From: Brevundimonas albigilva
GTDB taxonomy: Bacteria; Pseudomonadota; Alphaproteobacteria; Caulobacterales; Caulobacteraceae
NCBI RefSeq assembly: GCF_023503965.1
Contig: NZ_CP097298.1
Location: 806,001-870,000 of the forward strand
Direction: 5' to 3'
Length of the DNA stretch: 64,000 bases
Shown piece after piece: positions 17,254 to 27,395 of the stretch. Position 1 is the stretch's first letter. Each line of letters begins with the position of its first letter. Made by a program: the position numbers and the translations under genes. The notes under the pieces were generated by a model that was not told the DNA's origin, ran no database searches, and was given only the letters and a program-made list of their open reading frames with translations.

Positions 17254-18918
17254 TCGGCCCCCGCCCGTCGGCGTCGCGTCGCAGGCGTCGACGGCGAAGC
17301 CGTTCAGGTCGATGCAGCGCCCTTCGACCTGCGGCGTCTGAACCCCGATGACGTGGGCCAGGGTGGGGGCGATGTCGATGGTCCGGATCGGCAGGAACCG
17401 CTCCTCACCCGTCGCGCCCGGCCACCAGAAGATGATCGGCACCCGGCGATCGTATTCCCACGGCGTCCCGTGGCCCGAAATCGCGCCCCCGACCCGGCCG
17501 CCCATCACCACGTTCGGCTGGAAGGCCAGGATGATGTCCGGCGACCGCTCCGCGACCACCGACAGGCGCATCCGCTCCTCGACGGTCAGCATTTCGGGAT
17601 TGCGGGTGTCCGGGAGCGGCAGGGCCAGCATCCGCTCGCGCGTCTCGGCGAAGGCGACGTCCGGCAGCTGGCGCAGGCGTTCCACCGCCGCCTCGGCCAC
17701 CTGGGTCCGCAGGGGTTCGGGCAGGGCGCGGCCGTGGGCGTCGGCCACGATGACGCCGCTGCCTCCCTGCTGCAGGGGCGCCGCTTCCAGGCCGAAGCGT
17801 TGCGCCAGTTCGGCGCTCACCGCCTCGAAGGCGTCCATGTCGGCCCGGTGGGCGTGGGGATAGCCGCGCGCGGCCAGGCGCTCGACGAAATCGGATCCGC
17901 CGTGGTCGGCCGTCAGCACCACCAGCGCCCCGCCCGGAACCTGGGCCAGCCTGTCCAGGAAGCCGCCCAGGGCTTCGTCCAGCCGGTGCTGCTGCTCGCA
18001 CATCTCCGGCCCCTGGGTGCCATAGCCGTGGCCGATGCGATCGGTGCCCGACAGGCTGACGCCCAGCATGTCGACCGACGCGCCCTGCCCCAGCTTCTGG
18101 CTGTCCAGCAGATATTCCGCCGCCTTCACCGTCTGTTCGTCCAGCATCGGCGAGGTGTCGAACTTCAGGTTCGTCGGCGGCAGGACGGAATGGAAGGTCT
18201 GGCCGCGAATGACCCAGTCGCCGCCCAGCGCGCGGCAGTCGTCGTGGCGATAGTCCCACGTCACCGGCTGGGCGGCCATCTCGGCCCGGAAGGCGGTGTT
18301 GAAGCCGGCCACCGGCGCCAGCCGCGCCTCGGCCCTCTGTCCCGGCTCGACATAGGTGGTCAGGCCGAAGTCGTCGGTGAACCAGAAGGCCTGGCCGTGA
18401 TGGCCCGCCAGGTTGATCGCGCCCCGGTCCTTGCCCGAGACGGCGAAGACCTTGCTGTCGGGGCTGACGGCCAAGAGCCAGTCGCCCAGCGTGGTCGCCT
18501 TCAACTGGTCGGGGCCGACCGGGCCGTTGTCGGTGTCGCGCCCGTGCGCCAGGGTGTTCTGCGGCGCGGCCAGGCAATAGACCTCCTTGCCCGTGGCGGA
18601 ATCGATCCAGTCGTTGGCGGGAAGGCCCGTTTCGGCCGGGTGCATCCCGGTCAGGACGGTGGAGTGGCCGGGGCAGGTCTCGGTCAGGCCGTGCGTCTGA
18701 TAGCCGTTGATCGACACCAGCCCCTGGTCGGCCAGCCGCTTCAGACCGCCCGTGTAGCGGCCGCGATACTGGTCGAACAGATTGGCGCTGAATTGGTCGA
18801 CCACGATGGTGACGATCAGGCGGGGCGGCGCGGCGCGCTCCTGGGCGGTCGCCAGGCCGGGGACCGCCGCCCCCGCCGCCAGAACCGCCGAAAGCAAGGC
18901 CGGTGCGAACTTCATCAT
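17251..18918 (-). CDS. Secreted alkaline phosphatase family protein, PafA-like
   Basis: The 555-residue product has a signal peptide (MMKFAPALLSAVLAAGAAVPGLATAQ). It shows the alkaline phosphatase superfamily metal-ligand pattern: IVTIVVDQFSANLFDQY (first Asp), the nucleophile loop TETCPGHSTVLTG with Thr, SLSGTDRIGHGYG (Asp, His), VVLTADHGGSD (Asp, His) and HGTPWEYDRRVPIIFW (final His). The Thr nucleophile and overall layout are those of PafA/PhoV-type monoesterases. CAGGAG stands 5 bases before the first of two adjacent ATG codons (18918 and 18915). No pho-type operator was recognised upstream. Confidence 0.87.
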   Translation of the reverse strand: MMKFAPALLSAVLAAGAAVPGLATAQERAAPPRLIVTIVVDQFSANLFDQYRGRYTGGLKRLADQGLVSINGYQTHGLTETCPGHSTVLTGMHPAETGLPANDWIDSATGKEVYCLAAPQNTLAHGRDTDNGPVGPDQLKATTLGDWLLAVSPDSKVFAVSGKDRGAINLAGHHGQAFWFTDDFGLTTYVEPGQRAEARLAPVAGFNTAFRAEMAAQPVTWDYRHDDCRALGGDWVIRGQTFHSVLPPTNLKFDTSPMLDEQTVKAAEYLLDSQKLGQGASVDMLGVSLSGTDRIGHGYGTQGPEMCEQQHRLDEALGGFLDRLAQVPGGALVVLTADHGGSDFVERLAARGYPHAHRADMDAFEAVSAELAQRFGLEAAPLQQGGSGVIVADAHGRALPEPLRTQVAEAAVERLRQLPDVAFAETRERMLALPLPDTRNPEMLTVEERMRLSVVAERSPDIILAFQPNVVMGGRVGGAISGHGTPWEYDRRVPIIFWWPGATGEERFLPIRTIDIAPTLAHVIGVQTPQVEGRCIDLNGFAVDACDATPTGGGR

Positions 18919-19010
18919 GCCACTCCTGAAACGTCGGACGCTGTTGCCTCTATCGGCGCCGCATTGCAACGCCGTGACAGACGCCCGCCGGTCTCAGGGG
19001 ATCGCCGGTC

Positions 19011-20264
<1,254 letters not shown>

Positions 20265-20317
20265 GAGGCGACTCCCTTGTGTCTTCGCACACTGGCAGAT
20301 GCGTCCGCCCACACAAA

Positions 20318-20379
20318 CCCTCTCCCGCTTGCGGAAGAGGGGGCCCGGCGTTCGCGCAGCGAACCCGGGTCGGAGAGGG
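20318..20379 (+). repeat. Two-hairpin intergenic repeat, variant type
   Basis: CCCTCTCCCGC (from 20318) pairs imperfectly with GCGGAAGAGGG. A second stem with CCCGG and CCGGG arms encloses GTTCGCGCAGCGAAC, and a terminal GGAGAGGG repeats the first arm. The layout, and the shared CCCGCTTG and GCGCAGCGA segments, match the elements at 7929-7994 and 20393-20459 although the G-rich arm differs. Confidence 0.7.
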
Positions 20380-20392
20380 AATTATCCCTGAA

Positions 20393-20459
20393 CTTCCCCC
20401 ATCGTCAGCCGCCTCGCTTCGCTCGCCGAGCTGACACTTCCCCCGCAAGCGGGGGAAGG
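20393..20459 (-). repeat. Two-hairpin intergenic repeat, copy 2
   Basis: Read on the minus strand it is CTTCCCCCGCTTGCGGGGGAAG as the first hairpin (given here as its two arms around CGCTTGCG). Then GTCAG pairs with CTGAC across a GCGAGCGAAGCGAG loop, and ATGGGGGAAG ends it. It is the same 66-67 base architecture as copy 1 at 7929-7994. It ends 14 bases before the hemF start, so it lies in the untranslated leader or promoter region of that gene. Confidence 0.8.
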
Positions 20460-20473
20460 TCTAAAGACGCGCC

Positions 20474-21355
20474 ATGAGCGACGCCGCCTTTTCCGATCCG
20501 CTCGACCTTCGCAAGGTCGAGACCCGCGCCTGGTTCGAACACCTGCGCGACCGCATCCACGCCGCCTTCGAGGCGCTGGAGGACGCCGCGCCCGCCGACC
20601 TGTTTCCCGGCGCGCCCGGCCGCTTCGTCCGCACCCCCTGGGCCCGGCCGGAAGGCGGCGGCGGCGTCATGGGGATGATGCATGGCCGCCTGTTCGAAAA
20701 GGTCGGGGTGCACGTCTCGACCGTGCACGGCGCCTTTCCCGCCGACTATGCGAAGACCGTGCCCGGGGCCGCCGACGACCCGCGTTTCTTCGCGACGGGG
20801 ATCAGCCTGATCTGCCATCCCGTCAGCCCGCGCATCCCGGCCGTGCACATGAACACCCGCTTCATCGCCACGACCCAAAGCTGGTTCGGCGGCGGCGGCG
20901 ACCTGACTCCGGTGCTGGCGGCCGACCGTCGCCAGGACCACCCCGACACCCTGGCCTTCCACGCCGCCATGAAGGCCGCCTGCGACGCCCACGACCCGAC
21001 CTGGCACGCCAGGTACAAGGCCTGGTGCGACGACTACTTCTTCCTGCCGCATCGGAACGAGCCGCGCGGCACCGGCGGGATCTTCTACGACCACCACGAC
21101 AGCGGCGACTACGACCGGGACTTCGCCTTCACCCGCGACGTGGGCCTGGCCTTCCTGGACGTCTATCCCCGCATCGTCGCCGACCGCATGGCCGAGCCGT
21201 GGACGCCCGAGGAACGCGAGGAGCAGCTGGTCCGGCGCGGACGCTACGTGGAGTTCAACCTGCTCTACGACCGTGGCACCATGTTCGGCCTCAAGACCGG
21301 CGGCAACGTCGATTCGATCCTCAGCTCCATGCCCCCGGTGGTGAAGTGGCCATGA
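20474..21355 (+). CDS. hemF: Oxygen-dependent coproporphyrinogen III oxidase
   Basis: Oxidatively decarboxylates coproporphyrinogen III in haem synthesis. The 293-residue product covers the whole family: [99 protein letters not shown] and the C-terminal [12 protein letters not shown] (quoted in separate blocks). It is complete. The stop codon overlaps the start of a small membrane-protein gene. Confidence 0.97.
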   Translation: MSDAAFSDPLDLRKVETRAWFEHLRDRIHAAFEALEDAAPADLFPGAPGRFVRTPWARPEGGGGVMGMMHGRLFEKVGVHVSTVHGAFPADYAKTVPGAADDPRFFATGISLICHPVSPRIPAVHMNTRFIATTQSWFGGGGDLTPVLAADRRQDHPDTLAFHAAMKAACDAHDPTWHARYKAWCDDYFFLPHRNEPRGTGGIFYDHHDSGDYDRDFAFTRDVGLAFLDVYPRIVADRMAEPWTPEEREEQLVRRGRYVEFNLLYDRGTMFGLKTGGNVDSILSSMPPVVKWP

Positions 21356-21543
21356 CCTCTCCGATCGTGAAAATCCTGCTGCGCAGCCTCGTGGCGACGC
21401 TGATCTTCGTAGTCCTGTACGGGATTTACATGGCCATCGGCCGCCAGCCGGGCATCGCGGGAACCCTGGCTGTCCTGGCCGCCTTCTCCTTCGCCGCCAA
21501 CCTGATGGTGGAGCGGGTCTTCCTGTCGCGTCCGCGCGCCTGA
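21352..21543 (+). CDS. Small membrane protein of unknown function
   Basis: A 63-residue protein whose ATG overlaps the hemF stop (ATGA), so it is translated in coupling with hemF. It has two hydrophobic stretches (about residues 10-28, [20 protein letters not shown], and 34-50, [19 protein letters not shown]) separated by a short polar turn, then a basic tail. No known domain is visible. The context suggests a link to haem synthesis or simply shared expression. Confidence 0.65.
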   Translation: MTSPIVKILLRSLVATLIFVVLYGIYMAIGRQPGIAGTLAVLAAFSFAANLMVERVFLSRPRA

Positions 21544-21561
21544 CCGCCGACGCCCCGGCGC

Positions 21562-22437
21562 CTAGACCATAGCGGTGGTGAAGGCGTCGCCGGCCTTGCT
21601 GCGATAGCGTTCCTTGTGGCGCAGCAGGCGAAAGGGCCGTTCCGGCAGGGCGAACGGCGCCGTGGCCAGCCGCCCCGCCGCGACCGAGGCGTAGGCCACG
21701 CTTTCCGACAGGGCGGTGGCGCCCGCCCCCGCCTCGGCCGCCGCCAGCACCGCCTCGTTGGACGGCAGGGTCATGGCCACGGGCAGACCCGCCGGATCGA
21801 CGCCCGCCGCGCGGATCGCCGCCTCCAGCGTCGAACGGGTGCCCGAGCCCGCTTCGCGCAGCACCCAGGGCGTCGCCGCCAGGTCGTCGGCCGCCAGCCG
21901 GCTGCGCGTCGCCCACGGGTGGTCGGGCCTCACCAGGACGGCCAGTCGATCGGACCCGACCGTCGCCTGCGACAGGGCCGGCGCGTCCACCGCCCCCTCG
22001 ACCAGGCCGATCTCGGCCGCGCCGTGCAGCACCGCCTCGGCGGCCTCGCGCGTGTTGCCGATGGCGACGTCCAGTTCGATGCCCGGATGCGCCGCGTGGA
22101 AGGCCACCAGCCGGCGCGGCAGCCAGTAGCTGGCGATGGTCTGACTGGCGAAGACGGCCAGCCGCCCCCGACGCAGCGCGCTCATGTCCGCCAGCGCCGC
22201 CTCGGCCGCCGCCGCCCGCGCCAGCACCGCCTTGGCCTCGGGCAGGAAGGCGCGTCCGGTCTCGTTCAGCACCACGCCGCGCCCGACCCGGTCGAACAGG
22301 CGCACCTGATGCTCCGCCTCCAGCGCCGCCAGCGCGTTCGACACCGCCGACTGGGTCAGGTTCAGCGCCCGCGCCGCCGCCGTCACGTGATCGCGCTCGG
22401 CCACGGCGACGAAGATGCGAAGGCGTTCCAGGGTCAC
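21562..22437 (-). CDS. LysR-family transcriptional regulator, YeiE/CbbR-like
   Basis: The 291-residue product has an N-terminal helix-turn-helix (RIFVAVAERDHVTAAARALN, LTQSAVSNALAALE) and an effector-binding domain starting at RRGRLAVFASQTIASYWLPR. The pattern resembles the CysB/CbbR/YeiE branch. It is divergent from a yeiH-type gene with 77 bases between the starts, the arrangement seen for yeiE and yeiH in other bacteria. It therefore probably controls that transporter gene. Confidence 0.88.
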   Translation of the reverse strand: MTLERLRIFVAVAERDHVTAAARALNLTQSAVSNALAALEAEHQVRLFDRVGRGVVLNETGRAFLPEAKAVLARAAAAEAALADMSALRRGRLAVFASQTIASYWLPRRLVAFHAAHPGIELDVAIGNTREAAEAVLHGAAEIGLVEGAVDAPALSQATVGSDRLAVLVRPDHPWATRSRLAADDLAATPWVLREAGSGTRSTLEAAIRAAGVDPAGLPVAMTLPSNEAVLAAAEAGAGATALSESVAYASVAAGRLATAPFALPERPFRLLRHKERYRSKAGDAFTTAMV

Positions 22438-22514
22438 GACTGATCTCTAAATCGGATTGGATCGACAATATCTATTCGTTGGACCGCCGTCGAGGCTCGC
22501 CGCACCTTGCCGCC

Positions 22515-23569
22515 ATGTCCGTCGCCGCCGCTCCTGTCGCCGCCTCCGCCCGCCCGGTGCGCGGCTGGCGGATCGCGCCGGGGCTGGCGTTGTGCGCGGC
22601 CGTCGCCGCCGCGGCCTACGCCCTGGCCGCCTGGGAGCAGCGCCTGTTCGGCCATCCGTGGCTGGAGCCCTTGGTCCTGGCCATCCTGCTGGGCGCGGCG
22701 GCGCGCAACGTCTGGTCGCCCGGCGCGCGCTGGACGCCTGGGGTCGAGTTCGGCGCCAAGACGGTGCTGGAGATCGCGGTCGTCCTGCTGGGCGCCTCGG
22801 TCAGCGCGGCCACCCTGTCGTCGCTGGGCGTGTTCGTCGTCGTCGGAATCTTCCTTCTGGTCGTCGTCGGAATCGTCGTCGGTTTCGGCCTGGGGCGGGC
22901 GTTGGGCCTGACCCCGCGCATGGCCCTGCTGGTGGCCTGCGGCAACGCCATCTGCGGCAACTCCGCCATCGCGGCGGTGGCCCCGGTGATCGACGCCGAC
23001 GGGGACGAGGTCGCCGCCTCGATCGCCTTCACCGCCGTGCTGGGCGTCATCGTGGTCCTGAGCCTGCCGCTGCTGGGCGTGCTGCTGCAGATGTCGACGC
23101 TGCAGTTCGGCGCCCTGGCCGGCCTGACGGTTTACGCCGTGCCCCAGGTGCTGGCCGCCGCCGCCCCCTTCGGCCCCGCCGCCGCCCAGACCGGCACGGT
23201 GGTCAAGCTGGTCCGGGTGCTGATGCTGGGGCCCGTGGTCTTCGCCCTGTCGCTGGTCGCGGGCCGCAGGGGCCAGGAGACAAGAGCCAGGCGCGCGCGC
23301 CCGGCCTTCACCGCCTGGTTCCGTGGTTCATCGTCGGCTTCCTGGTCATGATCGGCCTTCGCTCGCTGGACCTGATCCCCCAGGCGGCCCTGCCCTGGCT
23401 GGCCTCGGCGTCGGGCCTGCTGACGGTGGTCGCCATGGCGGCGCTGGGGCTGCAGACCGACATCCGCGCGGTGGCGCGCGCCGGCGGGCGGGTGGCCGCG
23501 GCGGTGGTGTTGTCGCTGGCGGCGCTGCTGGCGCTGGCGCTGCTGCTGATCCGGCTGATGGGCCTCTAG
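22515..23569 (+). CDS. YeiH/UPF0324 family membrane protein, frameshifted in this sequence
   Basis: Multi-pass inner-membrane protein of the UPF0324 (putative sulfate exporter) family. From ATG 22515 hydrophobic segments alternate with the family signature VACGNAICGNSAIAAVAPVI (about residues 135-155) and TVYAVPQVLAAAAPFG. The frame breaks near 23321: the reading TAWF should continue into PWFIVGFLVMIGLRSLD, which one extra C in the run at 23321 restores. The C-terminal two or three helices then end at RLMGL. The repaired length of about 351 residues is normal for the family. The 3' end overlaps the convergent amidotransferase gene by 4 bases. Confidence 0.83.
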
Positions 23570-24297
23570 ATTCCGCTGCCGTCGGTCTCCACCGGCGGCG
23601 GGGTCAGCAGCAGGAAGGCGCGGATCCAGGCCGTCAGCACCGATCGGTCGTTGGGCCGCGCCAGACTGGCCAGCGCCGCGTCGGCCACGGCGTCCGGGAT
23701 GCGGTCCCCGCGCCGGCTCTTCACCAGGGCGGCGGCGTATTCCGGCTGGAACTCGGGATGGCACTGGAAGGACACCGCGTCCTCGCCCCAGGCCAGGCCC
23801 GCATAGGGGGTGAAGTCGCACGCGGCGATCACCCGCGCGTCCGGCGACACCGTCGTCACCTGGTCCTGATGCGACACGGGAATCGAGATGGCCCCCGCGC
23901 GCGGATGCATCCACGGCTCGTCGCGCCGCACCTCATACTTGTGCAGGCCCACGCCCCAGCCCTTGGCCGACTTCTCCACCGCCCCGCCGAAGGCCGTCGC
24001 CATCGCCTGGTGGCCGAAGCAGATGCCCACCAGCCGCGTCCTGCCCCGCGCCGCCCTCAGCCAGTCCAGCAGCAGGGGAATCCAGAACAGGTCGTCATAG
24101 ACCCCCGCCGCCGACCCGGTGACGATCGCGCCCTGGAAGGCGGCCGGATCGTCCGGCAGATGCCCGCGCTGCACGTCGAACCGCGTCGTCGGCACGCCCT
24201 CGCCCAGCAGCGCCCGGAACCGCGCCGGATAGTCGTCGAACTGGTCCTTCAGGTTTTCCGGCGGATGGCCGGTCTCCAGGATGGCGATACGGGTCAT
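23566..24297 (-). CDS. Class I glutamine amidotransferase-like protein
   Basis: The 243-residue product is a stand-alone class I GATase domain. The catalytic triad is visible: Cys in LVGICFGHQAMA, His and Glu in VSFQCHPEFQPE. It belongs to the GuaA-like group often called GMP synthase-related, which lacks the synthase domain. The true substrate is unknown; some relatives hydrolyse gamma-glutamyl compounds. Convergent with the yeiH-like gene and 22 bases upstream of the rlmJ end. Confidence 0.87.
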   Translation of the reverse strand: MTRIAILETGHPPENLKDQFDDYPARFRALLGEGVPTTRFDVQRGHLPDDPAAFQGAIVTGSAAGVYDDLFWIPLLLDWLRAARGRTRLVGICFGHQAMATAFGGAVEKSAKGWGVGLHKYEVRRDEPWMHPRAGAISIPVSHQDQVTTVSPDARVIAACDFTPYAGLAWGEDAVSFQCHPEFQPEYAAALVKSRRGDRIPDAVADAALASLARPNDRSVLTAWIRAFLLLTPPPVETDGSGI

Positions 24298-24319
24298 GGC
24301 CTCACACTAGGACCTGCGT

Positions 24320-25132
24320 TCAGAAGGTCCAGACCTCGGCCTTGGCGCACGCGTCGCCCAGCGCCTCGACCACCCAGCCGCAGACCTCGCGCGCCGCCGC
24401 TTCCAGGGCCGGCGGCGGATTGACCACGACCAGCGCGCAACCGTTCATCTTCATCGGGTTCGTCAGCGGACGCAGCCGCGCCTCGGCCACCAGGGTCGGC
24501 CCCGCCTTGCCGTCCAACCGCCGGATGAAGGCGTCGAAGGTCTCCAGATCCTTGAGCGGCGTCCAGATCGCGACCGTCGCGCCCGGATCGCGCCGCCGGA
24601 TCGCCACGGCCGTCTCGGCCGCGCGGACATAGTCGTCGGGCTTTTCGAACGGCGGGTCGATCAGGACCAGCGGCGCCCCGCCCCGCGCCGCCTCGGCCGC
24701 CGCGCCCTGGTAGCCGTCGCCCTCGACCGCCCGCGCCTCGGGGTGATGCTTCAGCGCCTCGGCCAGCAAGGCGCGCACCGGCGGATTCAGTTCGAAGCCG
24801 ACATAGCGCCCGCCCGGTCCCAGCCGCCGCGCGATCAACAGCGGCGATCCCGGATAGAAGCGCGCGCCCCCGTCCGGATTGGTCGCCGCCACCTCGGCCG
24901 CCAGGGTCTCCATCAGCGGCGGCCGGCCCTGGGCCGACATCAGCTTCAGCACCCCGTCCTCGGCCTCCCTGGACCGCGCGCCTTCCCCCGCCAGGTCGTA
25001 GAGCCCCGCCCCCGCATGGGTGTCGATGACCACGCGGGGCTGGGCCCGCGGCGCTTCCATCAGCGCGATCAGCAGGGCGTGCTTGACCAGGTCGGCGAAG
25101 TTCCCGGCGTGGAAGCTGTGGCGATAGTTCAT
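24320..25132 (-). CDS. rlmJ: 23S rRNA (adenine(2030)-N(6))-methyltransferase RlmJ
   Basis: The 270-residue product starts with the diagnostic NYRHSFHAGNFADLVKHALL, has VVIDTHAGAGLYDL as AdoMet motif I (about 35-48) and the catalytic LVLIDPPFEKPDDY (about 165). It ends with MNGCALVVVNPP and the family-typical aromatic terminus. It modifies A2030 of 23S rRNA, which may help DNA uptake or use of DNA as nutrient by analogy with E. coli yhiR. Divergent from the topoisomerase gene. Confidence 0.93.
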   Translation of the reverse strand: MNYRHSFHAGNFADLVKHALLIALMEAPRAQPRVVIDTHAGAGLYDLAGEGARSREAEDGVLKLMSAQGRPPLMETLAAEVAATNPDGGARFYPGSPLLIARRLGPGGRYVGFELNPPVRALLAEALKHHPEARAVEGDGYQGAAAEAARGGAPLVLIDPPFEKPDDYVRAAETAVAIRRRDPGATVAIWTPLKDLETFDAFIRRLDGKAGPTLVAEARLRPLTNPMKMNGCALVVVNPPPALEAAAREVCGWVVEALGDACAKAEVWTF

Positions 25133-25240
25133 GGCGCCCTCGTCCCCCGCCCCGCCCCTGGGGTCAAGCGGAACCCGGCGGACCGGCCTCGCGTTCGTGG
25201 CTCGCCCCGGCGGTGGCCGGCGGAGTTCAGGAAGACGCCC

Positions 25241-26266
25241 ATGCCCGACGGTTCCCCCGCCTTCGAACCCGACATCGAGGTTCCGCAGGGCCTGTCCTGG
25301 TGCAGCGACGACCATCCCGGCCTGAGCCGCCGGCGCGCCGGCAAGGGCTGGTCCTATCGCGACGCGAAGGGGCGGCCGATCCGCGACCCCAAGGTGCTGG
25401 ACCGCATCCGCGCCCTGGCCATCCCTCCGGCCTGGACCGACGTGTGGATCTGTCCGCGCGCCAACGGCCACATCCAGGCCATCGGCCGGGACGCCAAGGG
25501 CCGCAAGCAGTACCGCTATCACGCCGACTGGAGCACGGCCCGCTCGACCAACAAGTTCGATCGCCTGCCCGCCTTCGCCCGCGCGCTTCCCAAGCTGCGC
25601 GCCCAGGTGGAACACGATCTGGGCCTGCGCGGCGTGTGCAAGGCCAAGGTGCTGGCCACCGCCGTGCGTCTGCTGGAACTGACGCTGATCCGCATCGGCA
25701 ATGCGGTCTATGCGAAGCAGAACCGCAGCTACGGCCTGACGACCCTTCACAAGCGCCATCTGGATGTCGACGGCGCCGCCCTGACGTTCGAGTTTCGCGG
25801 CAAGAGCGGCAAGGATCATTCCGTCAGCGTCCGGGACCGCCGCCTGGCCCGCGTGGTCCGCGCGCTGGAAGACCTGCCGGGCCAGCAGCTGTTCAAATAT
25901 CGCGACGCGGAGGGCAACCTGTGCCCCGTCACCTCGGACGACGTGAACGCCTATATCCGCGACGCCATGGGCGAACAGTTCTCGGCCAAGGACTTCCGCA
26001 CCTGGGCCGGCACCGTCTCGGCCGCGCGGGCGCTGCGCGAGATGGAGCCGCCGACCTCCCAGACCGACGGCAAGCGCAAGATCACCCTGTGCGTGAAGGC
26101 GGTGTCCGGCCTTCTGGGCAATACGCCGACCGTCTGCCGCGCCTCCTATGTCCACCCGCGCGTGTTCGACCTGTTCCAGGCCGGAACGATGGCCGACGTC
26201 CTGCCCGGTCCCGAGGCGAAGGCCTTCGAGACCGCCCTGGTCAGGGCGCTCCGTCAGGCCGGATAG
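25241..26266 (+). CDS. DNA topoisomerase IB (poxvirus type)
   Basis: Relaxes supercoils through a 3' phosphotyrosine. The 341-residue product has an N-terminal domain (GLSWCSDDHPGLSRRRAGKG; IPPAWTDVWICPRANGHIQA; GRDAKGRKQYRYHADW) and a C-terminal catalytic domain. The catalytic domain holds an Arg in RIGNAVYAKQNRSYGLTTL, Lys in FRGKSGKDHSV, FRTWAGTVSAARAL and the active Tyr in CRASYVHPRVFD. This compact form is typical of bacterial type IB enzymes. No operon partner is obvious. Confidence 0.93.
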   Translation: MPDGSPAFEPDIEVPQGLSWCSDDHPGLSRRRAGKGWSYRDAKGRPIRDPKVLDRIRALAIPPAWTDVWICPRANGHIQAIGRDAKGRKQYRYHADWSTARSTNKFDRLPAFARALPKLRAQVEHDLGLRGVCKAKVLATAVRLLELTLIRIGNAVYAKQNRSYGLTTLHKRHLDVDGAALTFEFRGKSGKDHSVSVRDRRLARVVRALEDLPGQQLFKYRDAEGNLCPVTSDDVNAYIRDAMGEQFSAKDFRTWAGTVSAARALREMEPPTSQTDGKRKITLCVKAVSGLLGNTPTVCRASYVHPRVFDLFQAGTMADVLPGPEAKAFETALVRALRQAG

Positions 26267-26300
26267 GACGGCGCCTTACTGGACCGTCACGCCGTCCCGA

Positions 26301-26352
26301 TCAGGCCGCCCCGGTCAGGCCGCCCCGGTCAGGCCGCCCCGGTTAGGCCGCC
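26301..26352 (+). repeat. 14-bp tandem repeat, three copies plus a degenerate one
   Basis: The unit TCAGGCCGCCCCGG occurs at 26301-26314, 26315-26328 and 26329-26342, followed by the partial copy TTAGGCCGCC at 26343-26352, which encodes the last codons and stop of tdh on the minus strand. The array seems to have grown by slippage from the 3' end of tdh. It is 76 bases from the topoisomerase stop. Confidence 0.85.
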
Positions 26353-27395
26353 TTGTCCCAGTCCAGCACCACCTTGCCCGACTGTCCGGACTTCATCGCC
26401 TCGAAGCCTTCGCGATACTGGTCATAGGCCAGGCGGTGGGTGATCAGCGGGCTCAGGTCCAGGCCGGCCTTCAGCAGGCCCAGCATCTTTCTCCAGGTCG
26501 TGAACATCTCGCGGCCATAGACGCCCTTGATCGTCAGCGCCTTCAGGATGATGGCGCCCCAATCCGTCTCCATCGGCTTGGAGGGGATGCCCAGCATGGC
26601 CAGGCCGCCGCCCATGATCAGGGTGTCGACGCATTGCCTGAAGGCGATGGGCGAGCCCGACATCTCCAGGGCGACGTCGAAGCCGACCTTCATGCCCAGT
26701 TCCTTGACGACGTCGTGCAGGTCTTCCTTCGTCGTATTCACCGTCCGCACGCCCGGCGCCACCTTCTGCGCCAGTTCCAGCCGGTAGTCGTTGATGTCGG
26801 TCAGGACCACCGTGCGCGCGCCCGCATGGCGCGCCACCGCCGCCGCCATCACCCCGATCGGCCCGGCGCCCGTGACCAGCACGTCCTCGCCCAGCAGGTC
26901 GAACTGCTGGGCCGTGTGCACGGCGTTTCCGAACGGATCCAGGATCGAGCCGATCTCGTAGGGCACGTCGTCGGGCAGCTCGATCACATTGAACGCCGGC
27001 GCCACGACATATTCCGCAAAGGCGCCCTGGCGGTTCACGCCGATGCCGCGCGTCTTGGGGTCCAGATGGAAGTGCCCGGCCCGCGCCGCTTCCGAGTTCA
27101 GGTCGATGACGTGGCCCTCGGCCGAGACGCGCTGGCCGATCTTCAGCGGGCGATCGACCTCCTTGCCCACGGCGACGATCTCGCCGGCGAACTCGTGGCC
27201 GGTGATCATCGGCGTCGGCACGTTCTTCTGGGACCACTCGTCCCAGTTCCAGATGTGGATGTCGGTGCCGCACACGGCCGTGCGGTGCACCTTGATCAGC
27301 ACGTCCTCCGGTCCCGCCTCGGGGATCGGCGCGTCGATCAGCTCCAGCCCCTGCACCGGCCCGGTCTTGGCCAGGGCCTTCATCGTTTCCGCCAT
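26343..27395 (-). CDS. tdh: L-threonine 3-dehydrogenase
   Basis: Oxidises threonine to 2-amino-3-ketobutyrate with NAD. The 350-residue zinc-dependent medium-chain dehydrogenase shows [19 protein letters not shown] (catalytic zinc Cys), [14 protein letters not shown] (second zinc ligand), and the nucleotide fold [20 protein letters not shown]. Threonine dehydrogenase-specific residues such as HIWNWDEW are present. Its ATG overlaps the kbl stop (TGATG), so the two enzymes are made together and the labile intermediate can be passed on. Confidence 0.97.
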   Translation of the reverse strand: MAETMKALAKTGPVQGLELIDAPIPEAGPEDVLIKVHRTAVCGTDIHIWNWDEWSQKNVPTPMITGHEFAGEIVAVGKEVDRPLKIGQRVSAEGHVIDLNSEAARAGHFHLDPKTRGIGVNRQGAFAEYVVAPAFNVIELPDDVPYEIGSILDPFGNAVHTAQQFDLLGEDVLVTGAGPIGVMAAAVARHAGARTVVLTDINDYRLELAQKVAPGVRTVNTTKEDLHDVVKELGMKVGFDVALEMSGSPIAFRQCVDTLIMGGGLAMLGIPSKPMETDWGAIILKALTIKGVYGREMFTTWRKMLGLLKAGLDLSPLITHRLAYDQYREGFEAMKSGQSGKVVLDWDKAA

